Part shown: piece after piece, positions 9,138 through 16,166 of the stretch
How positions within the stretch are numbered: position 1 is the first letter of the stretch
Layout: each line of letters opens with the position of its first letter
From: Pseudomonadota bacterium
GTDB taxonomy: Bacteria; Pseudomonadota; Gammaproteobacteria; Burkholderiales; Burkholderiaceae_E
DNA length: 24,495 bases
Direction: 5' to 3'
NCBI GenBank assembly: GCA_023389175.1
Contig: JAEWEW010000044.1
Span: forward strand, 1 to 24,495
The notes under the pieces: model-generated
The model's input: the letters and a program-made list of their open reading frames with translations, nothing else
Databases searched by the model: none
Told to the model about the DNA's origin: nothing
Made by a program: the position numbers and the translations under genes

Positions 9138-10445
9138 ATGGAGCCCGGACCGATGGACCGGCGCGCAGCCTTCGTGCTGCCCCCGCTTTCCAAGGGCCTG
9201 CCGCTCGCGCCGGTGCAGGCGCTGGATACGGACGCCGTCCGCGCGGCCGGCTGGAACGCGCTCGACGACGACCTGCCGTATCCGCTCGCGCTGCTCAAGG
9301 AGAGCGCGCTCGCGCACAACTCGCGCTGGATGGCCGGCTTCGTGCGGCACTTCGACGTCAGCATCGCGCCGCACGGCAAGACCACCATGAGCCCCGCGCT
9401 GCACCGACGCCAGCTCGACGACGGCGCCTGGGGCATCACCGCGGCGACCGCGCAGCAGGCGGCGGTGATGGTGTCCTTCGGCGTGACGCGGGTGCTGATC
9501 GCCAACCAGCTCGCCGGCCGGGCGGAGCAGCGCTGGGCCTTCGGGCTGCTGGCCGAGCGACCCGACGTGGCGCTGATCGCCCTGGTGGATTCGGTCGAGG
9601 GCGTCGCGGCGCTGGACCGCACCGGCCGCGAGATGGCGGCGGCGCGACCGCTCTCGGTGATGGTCGAGCTCGGCATCGAGGGCGGCCGCACCGGCGCCCG
9701 CGGCATCGAGGCCGGCCTCGCGGTGGCGCGGGCAGCGGCCGCTTCGCCGATGCTGCGCCTGGTCGGCGTCGAAGGCTACGAGGCGGCGACGCCGGCCGCG
9801 AGCGAACCGGAACGGGAGAATGGCATCCGCGCATTCGTCGCGGACCTCGGCCGCCTCGCCGCCCGCTGCGCCGGGGAGTCGCTCTTCGCGGACGACGTCG
9901 TCCTGCTTTCGGCCGGCGGCTCCGCCTACTTCGACCTGGTGACCACCCTGCCCCGGACGCTCGCCGGCCGAGCCACCCGGATCGTGCTGCGCAGCGGCTG
10001 CTACCTGACCCACGATGGCGGCCACTACGCGCGCCTGCTTGCGCGGCTCGCGCAGCGCACGCCCGAGGTCGCGGCGCTGGGCGAGGGCCTGCAGCCGGCG
10101 CTCGAGGTGTGGGGCGTCGTGCAGTCCACGCCGGAGCCGGGACTGGCCATCGTCACCATGGGCAAGCGCGACGTCTCGCACGACATCGACCTGCCGATGC
10201 CGCGCCGGCATGTCCGCGGCCACGGCGCGACCCGCGCGATCTCGGCCGCGGACCCGTCCTGGCGCATCACCGCCCTGAACGACCAGCATGCCTTCCTGCG
10301 GGGACGGCCCGGGACGCTCCCTGCCCTCGGCGACCGCATCGGCTGCGCGATCTCGCATCCCTGCACCACCTTCGACAAGTGGCGGGTGATGCTGGTCGTG
10401 GACGACGACTACCGGGTGGTCGACGCGCTGACCACGTGGTTCTAG
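9138..10445 (+). CDS. PLP-dependent D-serine dehydratase-like / D-amino-acid deaminase family protein (alanine-racemase fold)
   Basis: This 435-residue protein belongs to the DSD1/D-threonine-aldolase-like group of fold-type III PLP enzymes. The Schiff-base lysine is K81 in APHGKTTMSP, near the start of the alanine-racemase-like barrel, followed by DDGAWGITAAT, typical of the amino acid deaminase subgroup. Near the C-terminus the motif SHPCTTFDKW supplies H407 and C409, the zinc ligands of eukaryotic-type D-serine dehydratase. The expected reaction is deamination of D-serine, D-threonine or a related D-3-hydroxy amino acid; the substrate is inferred only. The start is ATG 9138, 4 bases after the pgi stop with GGGG upstream; ATG 9153 is a possible alternative. 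The next gene begins 2 bases after its stop, so it is almost certainly co-transcribed with the TldD gene. Confidence 0.85.
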   Translation: MEPGPMDRRAAFVLPPLSKGLPLAPVQALDTDAVRAAGWNALDDDLPYPLALLKESALAHNSRWMAGFVRHFDVSIAPHGKTTMSPALHRRQLDDGAWGITAATAQQAAVMVSFGVTRVLIANQLAGRAEQRWAFGLLAERPDVALIALVDSVEGVAALDRTGREMAAARPLSVMVELGIEGGRTGARGIEAGLAVARAAAASPMLRLVGVEGYEAATPAASEPERENGIRAFVADLGRLAARCAGESLFADDVVLLSAGGSAYFDLVTTLPRTLAGRATRIVLRSGCYLTHDGGHYARLLARLAQRTPEVAALGEGLQPALEVWGVVQSTPEPGLAIVTMGKRDVSHDIDLPMPRRHVRGHGATRAISAADPSWRITALNDQHAFLRGRPGTLPALGDRIGCAISHPCTTFDKWRVMLVVDDDYRVVDALTTWF

Positions 10446-10447
10446 GC

Positions 10448-11917
10448 GTGGACGCGCTCGAACCGGGGCGGCTGCGCCGCCTCGCGCGCGCGGCGGCGCC
10501 GTCCTGCGATGCCTGGAGCCTGCGGGCCGTGTCGGAGACCGGCGAGAGCCTGCGCGTGCGCCAGGACATCGCGGAAGCGCCCTCGCGAACCCGGCACCGC
10601 GGCGTCATGGTCACCGTGGTCCGGCAGGGCGGCATGGGCCACGCGGCCACCGCGGACGCGAGCGAAGCCGGGCTGCGCCGTGCCTTCGAGCATGCCCGGG
10701 ATCTGGCGGAGATCATGGCCGGCCGGGGCCTGGTTGACTTCCGCACCGTGCCGCTGCCCTCGCCACGGGGCGCCTACCAGGGGCCGCGCGATCGCCCGCT
10801 GCCGGCCAGCCTCGCCGATCGGTTCGCCATGCTGCAGTCGGCCTGCGCTTCGCTGCGCGGTCCGCGGATCGTCGACTGGAGCGCGGAAGCCTGGTTCATC
10901 GACACCAGCCAGGCGTATCTCACCGGAGATGGCGGAGAGAGCCTGCAACGGTTCCACTACGTGGTCCCGAACCTGACCGCGGTGGCCCGGGTCGGGCAGG
11001 AGACCCAGACGCGCACGTTGGGCGGCCAGTACAACGGTTTCTGCCGGCAGGGCGGCCTCGAGGTGCTGGAGCAGTCCGGGGTGCTTGCCCAGGGTCCGCG
11101 GATCGCCGACGAGGCGGTCCAGCTCGCCATGGCGCCCAACTGTCCGGACGGGGTCATGGACCTCGTGCTGATGCCAGACCAGATGATGCTGCAGATCCAC
11201 GAGAGCATCGGCCATCCGCTCGAGCTCGACCGCATCCTCGGAGACGAGCGCAACTTCGCGGGCACGAGCTTCGTCACGCTCGACATGTTCGGCCGCTACC
11301 GCTACGGCAGCGAGCTGCTGAACGTGAGCCACGATCCGGAGATCGCCGCCGAGTTCGCGAGCTTCGCCTACGACGACGAGGGCATGCCCAGCGCGAAGGC
11401 GATGCTGATCGAAGCCGGCGTGCTGAAGCGGCCGCTCGGCGGCAGCCTGTCCGCGGCCCGGGCGAATGCGATCATGCCCGGCCCGGGCTTCGAGCCGGTG
11501 GCCACCGCCCGCGCGAGCGGCTGGAATCGCGCACCGATCGACCGGATGAGCAACCTCAACATCGAGCCGGGCGACGCGACGCTCGATCGCCTGGTCGGCT
11601 CGGTCGACCGCGGCGTCCTGATGCGCACCAACTGCTCCTGGAGCATCGACGACTCCCGCAACAAGTTCCAGTTCGGCTGCGAGTACGGACGCCTGATCCG
11701 CGATGGACAGCTTCGCGAGGTGGTGCGCAATCCGAACTACCGCGGCGTCTCCGCGACCTTCTGGCGCAGCCTCGCCATGGTGGGCGATGCGTCGACGCGC
11801 GAGGTGCTCGGCACGCCGTTCTGCGGCAAGGGGGAGCCGATGCAGGTGGTGAGGGTGGGTCACGCTTCGCCGGCATGCCGCTTTGCCGGCATCGACGTCT
11901 TCGGCGGGGCCGCATGA
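10448..11917 (+). CDS. tldD: TldD-type metalloprotease subunit (U62 family)
   Basis: This 489-residue protein is close in length to E. coli TldD (481). TldD with TldE/PmbA forms a cytoplasmic heterodimeric zinc protease that cleaves unfolded peptides and matures some peptide natural products and antitoxins. The catalytic motif HESIGH is at residues 251-256 (H251, E252, H256), inside MMLQIHESIGHPLELDR. The late zinc-ligand region FCGKGEPMQV contains C459, matching the GxCGKxGQ-type motif of TldD. The GTG at 10448, 2 bases after the preceding stop, is chosen because the preserved N-terminal domain (WSLRAVSETGESLRVRQD) starts shortly afterwards. The frame stays open upstream, but that part overlaps the preceding gene. 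Its end overlaps an ATG (ATGA at 11914-11917) and the hairpin stack described separately. Confidence 0.88.
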   Translation: MDALEPGRLRRLARAAAPSCDAWSLRAVSETGESLRVRQDIAEAPSRTRHRGVMVTVVRQGGMGHAATADASEAGLRRAFEHARDLAEIMAGRGLVDFRTVPLPSPRGAYQGPRDRPLPASLADRFAMLQSACASLRGPRIVDWSAEAWFIDTSQAYLTGDGGESLQRFHYVVPNLTAVARVGQETQTRTLGGQYNGFCRQGGLEVLEQSGVLAQGPRIADEAVQLAMAPNCPDGVMDLVLMPDQMMLQIHESIGHPLELDRILGDERNFAGTSFVTLDMFGRYRYGSELLNVSHDPEIAAEFASFAYDDEGMPSAKAMLIEAGVLKRPLGGSLSAARANAIMPGPGFEPVATARASGWNRAPIDRMSNLNIEPGDATLDRLVGSVDRGVLMRTNCSWSIDDSRNKFQFGCEYGRLIRDGQLREVVRNPNYRGVSATFWRSLAMVGDASTREVLGTPFCGKGEPMQVVRVGHASPACRFAGIDVFGGAA

Positions 11918-12020
11918 GCGCCCCCGCACGGCCGCCCGAAGGGGACGCTCGCCTCCCTCGGGGAGGTGGTCGCGCTTCGCGACCGGAGGGTACACCCATG
12001 AGCCCGCCCACTGGCGGGCT
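11916..12020. repeat. Stack of four hairpins at the tldD/tldE junction (palindromic repeat-like element)
   Basis: Four consecutive inverted repeats are visible. The first is GAGCGCCCCC (11916-11925) with GGGGACGCTC (11941-11950), with one mismatch. The second is CCTCCC (11952-11957) with GGGAGG (11961-11966). The third is GGTCGCG (11968-11974) with CGCGACC (11978-11984). The fourth is AGCCCGCC (12001-12008) with GGCGGGCT (12013-12020). The last three are perfect. This density is characteristic of REP/BIME-like intergenic elements in GC-rich Proteobacteria. I found no second copy in this window, so its status as a dispersed repeat is inferred. It spans the stop of tldD and the possible starts of the TldE-like gene. 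Confidence 0.6.
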
Positions 12021-13494
12021 GCGCCCCGCCCTCCCGCCCGGGGGATCACGTGGACGCCGTGCCGTTCCCGGTTCCCTGGAGAAGGACTGGTTCCAGGCGC
12101 TTGCGGATGCGATGTGCGCGCCGTCCGCCGCCGGCGCCGTCGGTGCGGACCGCATCCTGCTCGGCCTCGCCTGCGAGGACTCGGTCTTCGCGCGCTTCAA
12201 CCGAAGCGCCGTGCGCCAGCTCACCCGGGTGGAGCAGCGCGAGGCGACCGTCGCCCTGGTCCGTGGCCGGCGCCGCGCGGCCGCCAGCATCGATCTCACC
12301 GGCGAGACCGGGCCGGACATCGCCCGCCTCACCGCGCTGCGCGACGAGCTGGCGCGCGACCTGCCGCTGGTGCCGGAAGATCCGCATCTGCGCCTGCCCG
12401 ACATCGTGGTCGATACCGATCGTGACGAGGACGACGAGCCGGACGTCATCCGCGGCAGCGGCGATCGTCCGCGCAGCACCGGCCCCGTCCGGGTGTCGGA
12501 CGGGATGGCCGCGGCGCTGCGCGGAGTGGTCGCGCAGGTGGTGGACGAGGCGGCCGGGCTCGACCTGGTCGGCTTCCATGTCGACGGACCGGTAATCGCG
12601 GCCTTCGCCGACAGCCGCGGCCAGCGCAACTGGCATCGCGTCCGGCGCTTCCAGCTCGACTGGAGCCTGTTCTGCCAGGGCGATCCGGCCGCCCGCGCGC
12701 GCGCAGTCAAGTCGCGGCTTGCCGGCACCCGCTGGGATGGCGCGGCCTTCACCCGCCGCATGGCGCTCGCGCGCGACCGCCTCGGGCTGCTCGAGCGGCC
12801 GGCGATCCCGCTCGCGCCGGGTGCCTACCGCACCTGGCTCGAGCCGGCGGCCGTCGCCGACATGCTCGGGATGCTGGCCTGGGGCGGGTTCGGCCTCAAG
12901 GAGCGACGCACCGGCACCAGCGCGCTTGCCCGCCTGGTCGAAGGCCAGGCTGCGCTTGCGCCGGCATTCCAGCTGGTGGAGGCCACGGCGGCCGGCATCG
13001 CGCCGAGGTTCACCGCCACCGGCCATGTGAAGCCGGACGCCGTCCTGCTGGTGGACCGCGGCCGGGACGCAGGCGCACTGGTCTCCCCGCGGTCGGCGGC
13101 GGAGTTCGGCCTGGTGGCAAACGCGGACGCATCGGAGACGCCGTCTTCGCTCGCGCTTTCGCCAGGAACCCTGGATCCGGCTCGCGCGGCCGCATCGATC
13201 GGCAACGGCCTGCTGGTCGGCAACCTCTGGTACCTCAACTGGTCCGACCGCCAGCGCTGCCGGATGACCGGCATGACCCGCTTCGCATGCTTTCGCGTCG
13301 AGGGCGGCGAGCTGGTTGCGCCGATCGAACCGATGCGATTCGACGATTCCTTCCTGCGGCTCTTCGGCGAGTCGCTGGCCGGACTCTCGCGCGAAGCGGA
13401 AACGCTCTTCAGCGACGACACCTACGGCCGCCGCCACCTCGGCTCGACCACCACGCCGGCCGCGCTGGTCGATGGCATGCGGTTCACCCTGTAG
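11998..13494 (+). CDS. TldE/PmbA-like protease subunit, partner of TldD
   Basis: From the chosen start this protein has 498 residues; E. coli PmbA/TldE has 450. It lacks a HExxxH motif, as expected for the non-catalytic partner. It shows a TldE-like layout with a divergent N-terminal domain, a central region, and a C-terminal part containing SIGNGLLVGNLWYLNWSDRQ and TRFACFRVEGGELVAPIEPMRFDDS, typical of the PmbA C-terminal domain. The start is ambiguous. ATG 11914 overlaps the tldD stop and would add 28 residues translated from the hairpin element. ATG 11998 has an excellent GGAGGG (11985-11990) with a 7-base spacer and is preferred. ATG 12109 would remove all of the low-complexity Pro/Gly/Arg-rich N-terminus. 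Acidic sequence VVDTDRDEDDEPDV lies in the middle. It presumably works as a dimer with the upstream TldD. Confidence 0.8.
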   Translation: MSPPTGGLRPALPPGGSRGRRAVPGSLEKDWFQALADAMCAPSAAGAVGADRILLGLACEDSVFARFNRSAVRQLTRVEQREATVALVRGRRRAAASIDLTGETGPDIARLTALRDELARDLPLVPEDPHLRLPDIVVDTDRDEDDEPDVIRGSGDRPRSTGPVRVSDGMAAALRGVVAQVVDEAAGLDLVGFHVDGPVIAAFADSRGQRNWHRVRRFQLDWSLFCQGDPAARARAVKSRLAGTRWDGAAFTRRMALARDRLGLLERPAIPLAPGAYRTWLEPAAVADMLGMLAWGGFGLKERRTGTSALARLVEGQAALAPAFQLVEATAAGIAPRFTATGHVKPDAVLLVDRGRDAGALVSPRSAAEFGLVANADASETPSSLALSPGTLDPARAAASIGNGLLVGNLWYLNWSDRQRCRMTGMTRFACFRVEGGELVAPIEPMRFDDSFLRLFGESLAGLSREAETLFSDDTYGRRHLGSTTTPAALVDGMRFTL

Positions 13495-13518
13495 CGATGC
13501 ACCCGTAGCGACTCACCC
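13491..13518 (+). repeat. Imperfect 14-base tandem duplication after the TldE-like gene
   Basis: GTAGCGATGCACCC (13491-13504) is followed directly by GTAGCGACTCACCC (13505-13518), with two mismatches. The first copy contains the stop codon of the TldE-like gene. Seen directly; no function is implied. Confidence 0.55.
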
Positions 13519-13542
13519 CATGGAAGCCTCCACCCGCACGCC

Positions 13543-14484
13543 ATGAAGATCCTCGACGCCGACGCGACCCGCGATGCCCTTCCCTGGCCGGCGCTGATCG
13601 ATGCCATCAGGGCCACCATTTCGGACGCCGCCGCGGGCCGGGCGTCTTGTCCGCCGCGTACCAGCGTGTCGCTCGGCGGCGACGACGTCTGGCTGCTGAT
13701 GCCGGCGGTCTGCCGCGCCGCCGACGTGGCTGCCTGCAAGCTGCTCACGGTACATCCGGGCAACCCCGATCGCGGCCGCCCGCTGATCCAGGGCGATGTG
13801 CTGGTCATCCGCGCTAGCAACGGCGACCGTGTCGCGCTCCTCGACGGGCCCACCGTCACCGCGCGCCGCACCGCGGCCGCGACCGCGCTTGCGCTGCAGC
13901 GCATCCGTGCCGCTCGCGGCGAGGCCACCGCCCCGACATGCCTGATCATCGGCTGCGGCGTCCAGGGACGCAGCCACCTGGAGGCGCTGCATGCCACGCT
14001 GCCCGGCATCCGCTTCATGCTGGCCTCGCGCACGCCGGCCTCCGCCATCCGGCTGAGCGAGCTTGCGACCATGCGGGGCATCGAGGCGCGACTGGTCGAC
14101 GATCCGGACCGCGCGGTCGATGACGCCGACATCGTCGTGTGCTGCACGCCGGCCTTCGAGACCTGCCTGCACCGCCCGCCGCGCGACGGCGCGATCGTGG
14201 CGGCGATCGGCTCCTTCAAGCCCACCATGAGCGAGCTCGGCCCGGCGGTGATGGCGGCCGTGGCCGGGAACATCCTGCTCGATTCGCCCGACGCGGCGCA
14301 CGAGGCCGGCGAGCTGGTCCAGGCCGGCCTCGACGGCAGCGAGTTGCCCAGCCTGCTCGACGGCGACGCGGCGCTGCCGTCGCGGCCCCAGGCGACCGTG
14401 CTCTTCAAGAGCTGCGGCAACGGCCTCTGGGACCTGGCCGCCGCCCGCGCGCTGCTCGCGACGCCCGGATCGGCTGTACCTTAG
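13543..14484 (+). CDS. Ornithine cyclodeaminase / mu-crystallin family enzyme, probable delta1-pyrroline-2-carboxylate (cyclic ketimine) reductase
   Basis: This 313-residue protein has the standard family length. The Rossmann NAD(P)-binding segment LIIGCGVQGRSH is at residues 134-145. K66 in ACKLLTVHPGN and R109 in TARRTAA are the substrate-carboxylate residues conserved in this family, and AIGSFKPTMSELGP is a typical family segment. Members include ornithine cyclodeaminase (ornithine to proline plus ammonia), alanine dehydrogenases and Pyr2C/ketimine reductases. The short N-terminus and the sequence around K66 look most like the Pyr2C reductase subgroup, but that is a judgement by eye. The ATG at 13543 has no clear Shine-Dalgarno sequence. 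It follows the TldE-like gene by 48 bases and is probably the last gene of the pgi-led run. A neighbouring D-amino-acid enzyme fits a role in D-amino-acid or imino-acid breakdown. Confidence 0.87.
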   Translation: MKILDADATRDALPWPALIDAIRATISDAAAGRASCPPRTSVSLGGDDVWLLMPAVCRAADVAACKLLTVHPGNPDRGRPLIQGDVLVIRASNGDRVALLDGPTVTARRTAAATALALQRIRAARGEATAPTCLIIGCGVQGRSHLEALHATLPGIRFMLASRTPASAIRLSELATMRGIEARLVDDPDRAVDDADIVVCCTPAFETCLHRPPRDGAIVAAIGSFKPTMSELGPAVMAAVAGNILLDSPDAAHEAGELVQAGLDGSELPSLLDGDAALPSRPQATVLFKSCGNGLWDLAAARALLATPGSAVP

Positions 14485-14543
14485 GGCCCCGGCCACCGGG
14501 TTGTCCCGAGGATCCCGACGGGTCCAGTCCCTTTAGACTAGGC

Positions 14544-14568
14544 CGATCGGGCGCGTTGCCGCCCATCG
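14544..14568 (+). promoter_or_regulatory. Stem-loop in the dctP leader, just upstream of its ribosome binding site
   Basis: CGAT-C-GGGCG (14544-14553) pairs with CGCCC-ATCG (14560-14568), leaving a six-base loop and one bulged C. It ends 4 bases before the AGGAGA (14573-14578) that precedes the dctP ATG at 14585. It could affect translation initiation or protect the 5' end of the transcript. There is no U-tract, so it does not look like a terminator. Confidence 0.4.
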
Positions 14569-14584
14569 GATCAGGAGAAATGCC

Positions 14585-15574
14585 ATGAGTTTCGTCAAGG
14601 CGCTGGCGGCGGGCGCGGTCGCCCTGTCGCTCTCGGGCGCGGCCTGGGCGCAATCGCCCATCGTCGTCAAGTTCAGCCATGTGGTGGCGGAAGCCACGCC
14701 CAAGGGCCAGGGCGCGCTGAAGTTCAAGGAGGTCGCGGAGAAGCTGCTGCCCGGGAAGGTCGAGGTCCAGGTGTTCCCGAGCTCCCAGCTGTTCGGCGAC
14801 GCGAAGGAGCTGGAGGCCCTGCTGCTCGGCGACGTGCAGCTCATCGCGCCTTCCCTCTCCAAGTTCGACCGCTACACCAAGAAGATCCAGGTGTTCGACC
14901 TGCCGTTCCTCTTTGACGACATGGAGGCGGTCGACCGCTTCCAGCAGTCCAAGGACGGCAAGGCCCTGCTGGACGCGATGAAGTCGCGCGGGCTGCAGGG
15001 GCTGGCCTACTGGCACAACGGGCTGAAGCAGCTGTCCACCAACCGCGACAAGCTGACGCGGCCCGAGGACGTGAAGGGGCTCAAGTTCCGGATCCAGGCC
15101 TCGGATGTGCTGGAGGCGCAGTTCCGGGCGCTCGGCGCCAACCCGCAGAAGATGGCCTTCGCGGAGGTGTACCAGGCGCTGCAGACCGGCGTGGTCGACG
15201 GCCAGGAGAATACCTGGTCCAACATCTACTCGCAGAAGTTCCACGAGGTGCAGAAGACCATCGCCAATACCAACCATGGCGTCATCGACTACATGGTGGT
15301 CACCAATGCCAAGTGGTGGCAGGGCCTGCCGGACGACGTGCGCAAGGGACTCGCGCAGGCGATGGAGGAAGCGACCAAGCATGCCAACGATCTCGCCAAC
15401 GAGCTGAACGAGCGCGACCGCAAGCGCATCGCCGAGGCCGGCAAGGCGAAGATCCAGCAGCTTTCGAAGGACGACCTGGCCGCGTGGCGCAAGGCGATGG
15501 AGCCGGTCTGGAAGAAGTTCGAGGGCGACATCGGCAAGGACCTGATCCAGGCCGCGCTCAAGGCGAACGACTAG
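14585..15574 (+). CDS. dctP: TRAP transporter periplasmic dicarboxylate-binding protein DctP
   Basis: This 329-residue protein has a Sec signal peptide (hydrophobic residues 6-21, AWA cleavage site at 20-22). The periplasmic receptor binds a C4-dicarboxylate such as malate, fumarate or succinate, or a similar organic acid, and hands it to DctQM. Diagnostic segments are FSHVVAEATPKGQGALKFKE near the mature N-terminus, FPSSQLFGDAKELEALLLGD, the substrate-carboxylate arginine R169 in GLKFRIQ, and the highly conserved AFAEVYQALQTGVVDGQENT followed by WSNIYSQKF. The start has a good Shine-Dalgarno AGGAGA with a 6-base spacer. It is the first gene of a dctP-dctQ-dctM operon; dctQ begins 22 bases after its stop. 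The strong match to classical DctP makes a C4-dicarboxylate the best guess for substrate. Confidence 0.94.
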   Translation: MSFVKALAAGAVALSLSGAAWAQSPIVVKFSHVVAEATPKGQGALKFKEVAEKLLPGKVEVQVFPSSQLFGDAKELEALLLGDVQLIAPSLSKFDRYTKKIQVFDLPFLFDDMEAVDRFQQSKDGKALLDAMKSRGLQGLAYWHNGLKQLSTNRDKLTRPEDVKGLKFRIQASDVLEAQFRALGANPQKMAFAEVYQALQTGVVDGQENTWSNIYSQKFHEVQKTIANTNHGVIDYMVVTNAKWWQGLPDDVRKGLAQAMEEATKHANDLANELNERDRKRIAEAGKAKIQQLSKDDLAAWRKAMEPVWKKFEGDIGKDLIQAALKAND

Positions 15575-15596
15575 CCCAGACGGCGCGCGAACGGCG

Positions 15597-16166
15597 ATGC
15601 CGATCACGCGTTGGCTGGAGCGGCTGGAGGAATCGCTGATCGCGATCCTCCTGGCGCTCATGACGCTGGTCACCTTCGCGCAGGTCATCGCCCGCTATGT
15701 CTTCAACTACAGCTTCGTCTGGGCGCTGGAGCTCGTCACCTTCCTCTTCGGCGGGCTGATCTTCCTGGGCATGGCCTACGGCGTGCGCGTCGGCGCCCAC
15801 ATCGGCGTCGATGCGCTGGTGAGGCAGCTTTCGCCGTCGCGGGCGCGGGCCGTGGCGATCGTCGCCACGGTCCTGTGCATGGTGTATGCCGCGATCGTCT
15901 TCGCCGGCGCCTGGACCTATGTCGGCAAGATGCACGAGATCGGCATCCTGGCCCAGGACATCCCGATTCCGCAGTGGGTGCCCCGGCTGGTCCTGCCGCT
16001 CGGGTATGCGCTGCTCTTCCTTCGCTTCGGCCAGGTCCTGCTGCGGCTGCTGCGCGGCGAGAACGTCCACCTGGTGGGCGATGAGGCCGAGGAAGCCTTG
16101 CGGCACGGCGAGGCCGACATCGACCAGGGCGAGGCCCACCTGCGCGGCGGAGACGGGCGCACATGA
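15597..16166 (+). CDS. dctQ: TRAP transporter small membrane subunit DctQ
   Basis: This 189-residue protein is the small permease subunit that bridges the loaded DctP receptor and the DctM channel in the inner membrane. Four membrane segments are visible near residues 12-33, 43-62, 85-107 and 127-147, as usual for DctQ. The family segment ARYVFNYSFVWALEL lies between the first two helices and GMAYGVRVGAHIGVD follows the second. The C-terminal tail after residue 150 is hydrophilic and acidic (GDEAEEALRHGEADIDQGEA), longer than in many DctQ proteins. Its stop overlaps the dctM start as ATGA (16163-16166), indicating coupled translation. Confidence 0.92.
   Translation: MPITRWLERLEESLIAILLALMTLVTFAQVIARYVFNYSFVWALELVTFLFGGLIFLGMAYGVRVGAHIGVDALVRQLSPSRARAVAIVATVLCMVYAAIVFAGAWTYVGKMHEIGILAQDIPIPQWVPRLVLPLGYALLFLRFGQVLLRLLRGENVHLVGDEAEEALRHGEADIDQGEAHLRGGDGRT

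Noticed and set aside
9039..10358. Long reverse-strand open frame opposite the D-serine-dehydratase-like gene
   Set aside because: Low-complexity Arg/Ala/Gly translation without domains; the forward frame carries K81, H407 and C409 in the right contexts.
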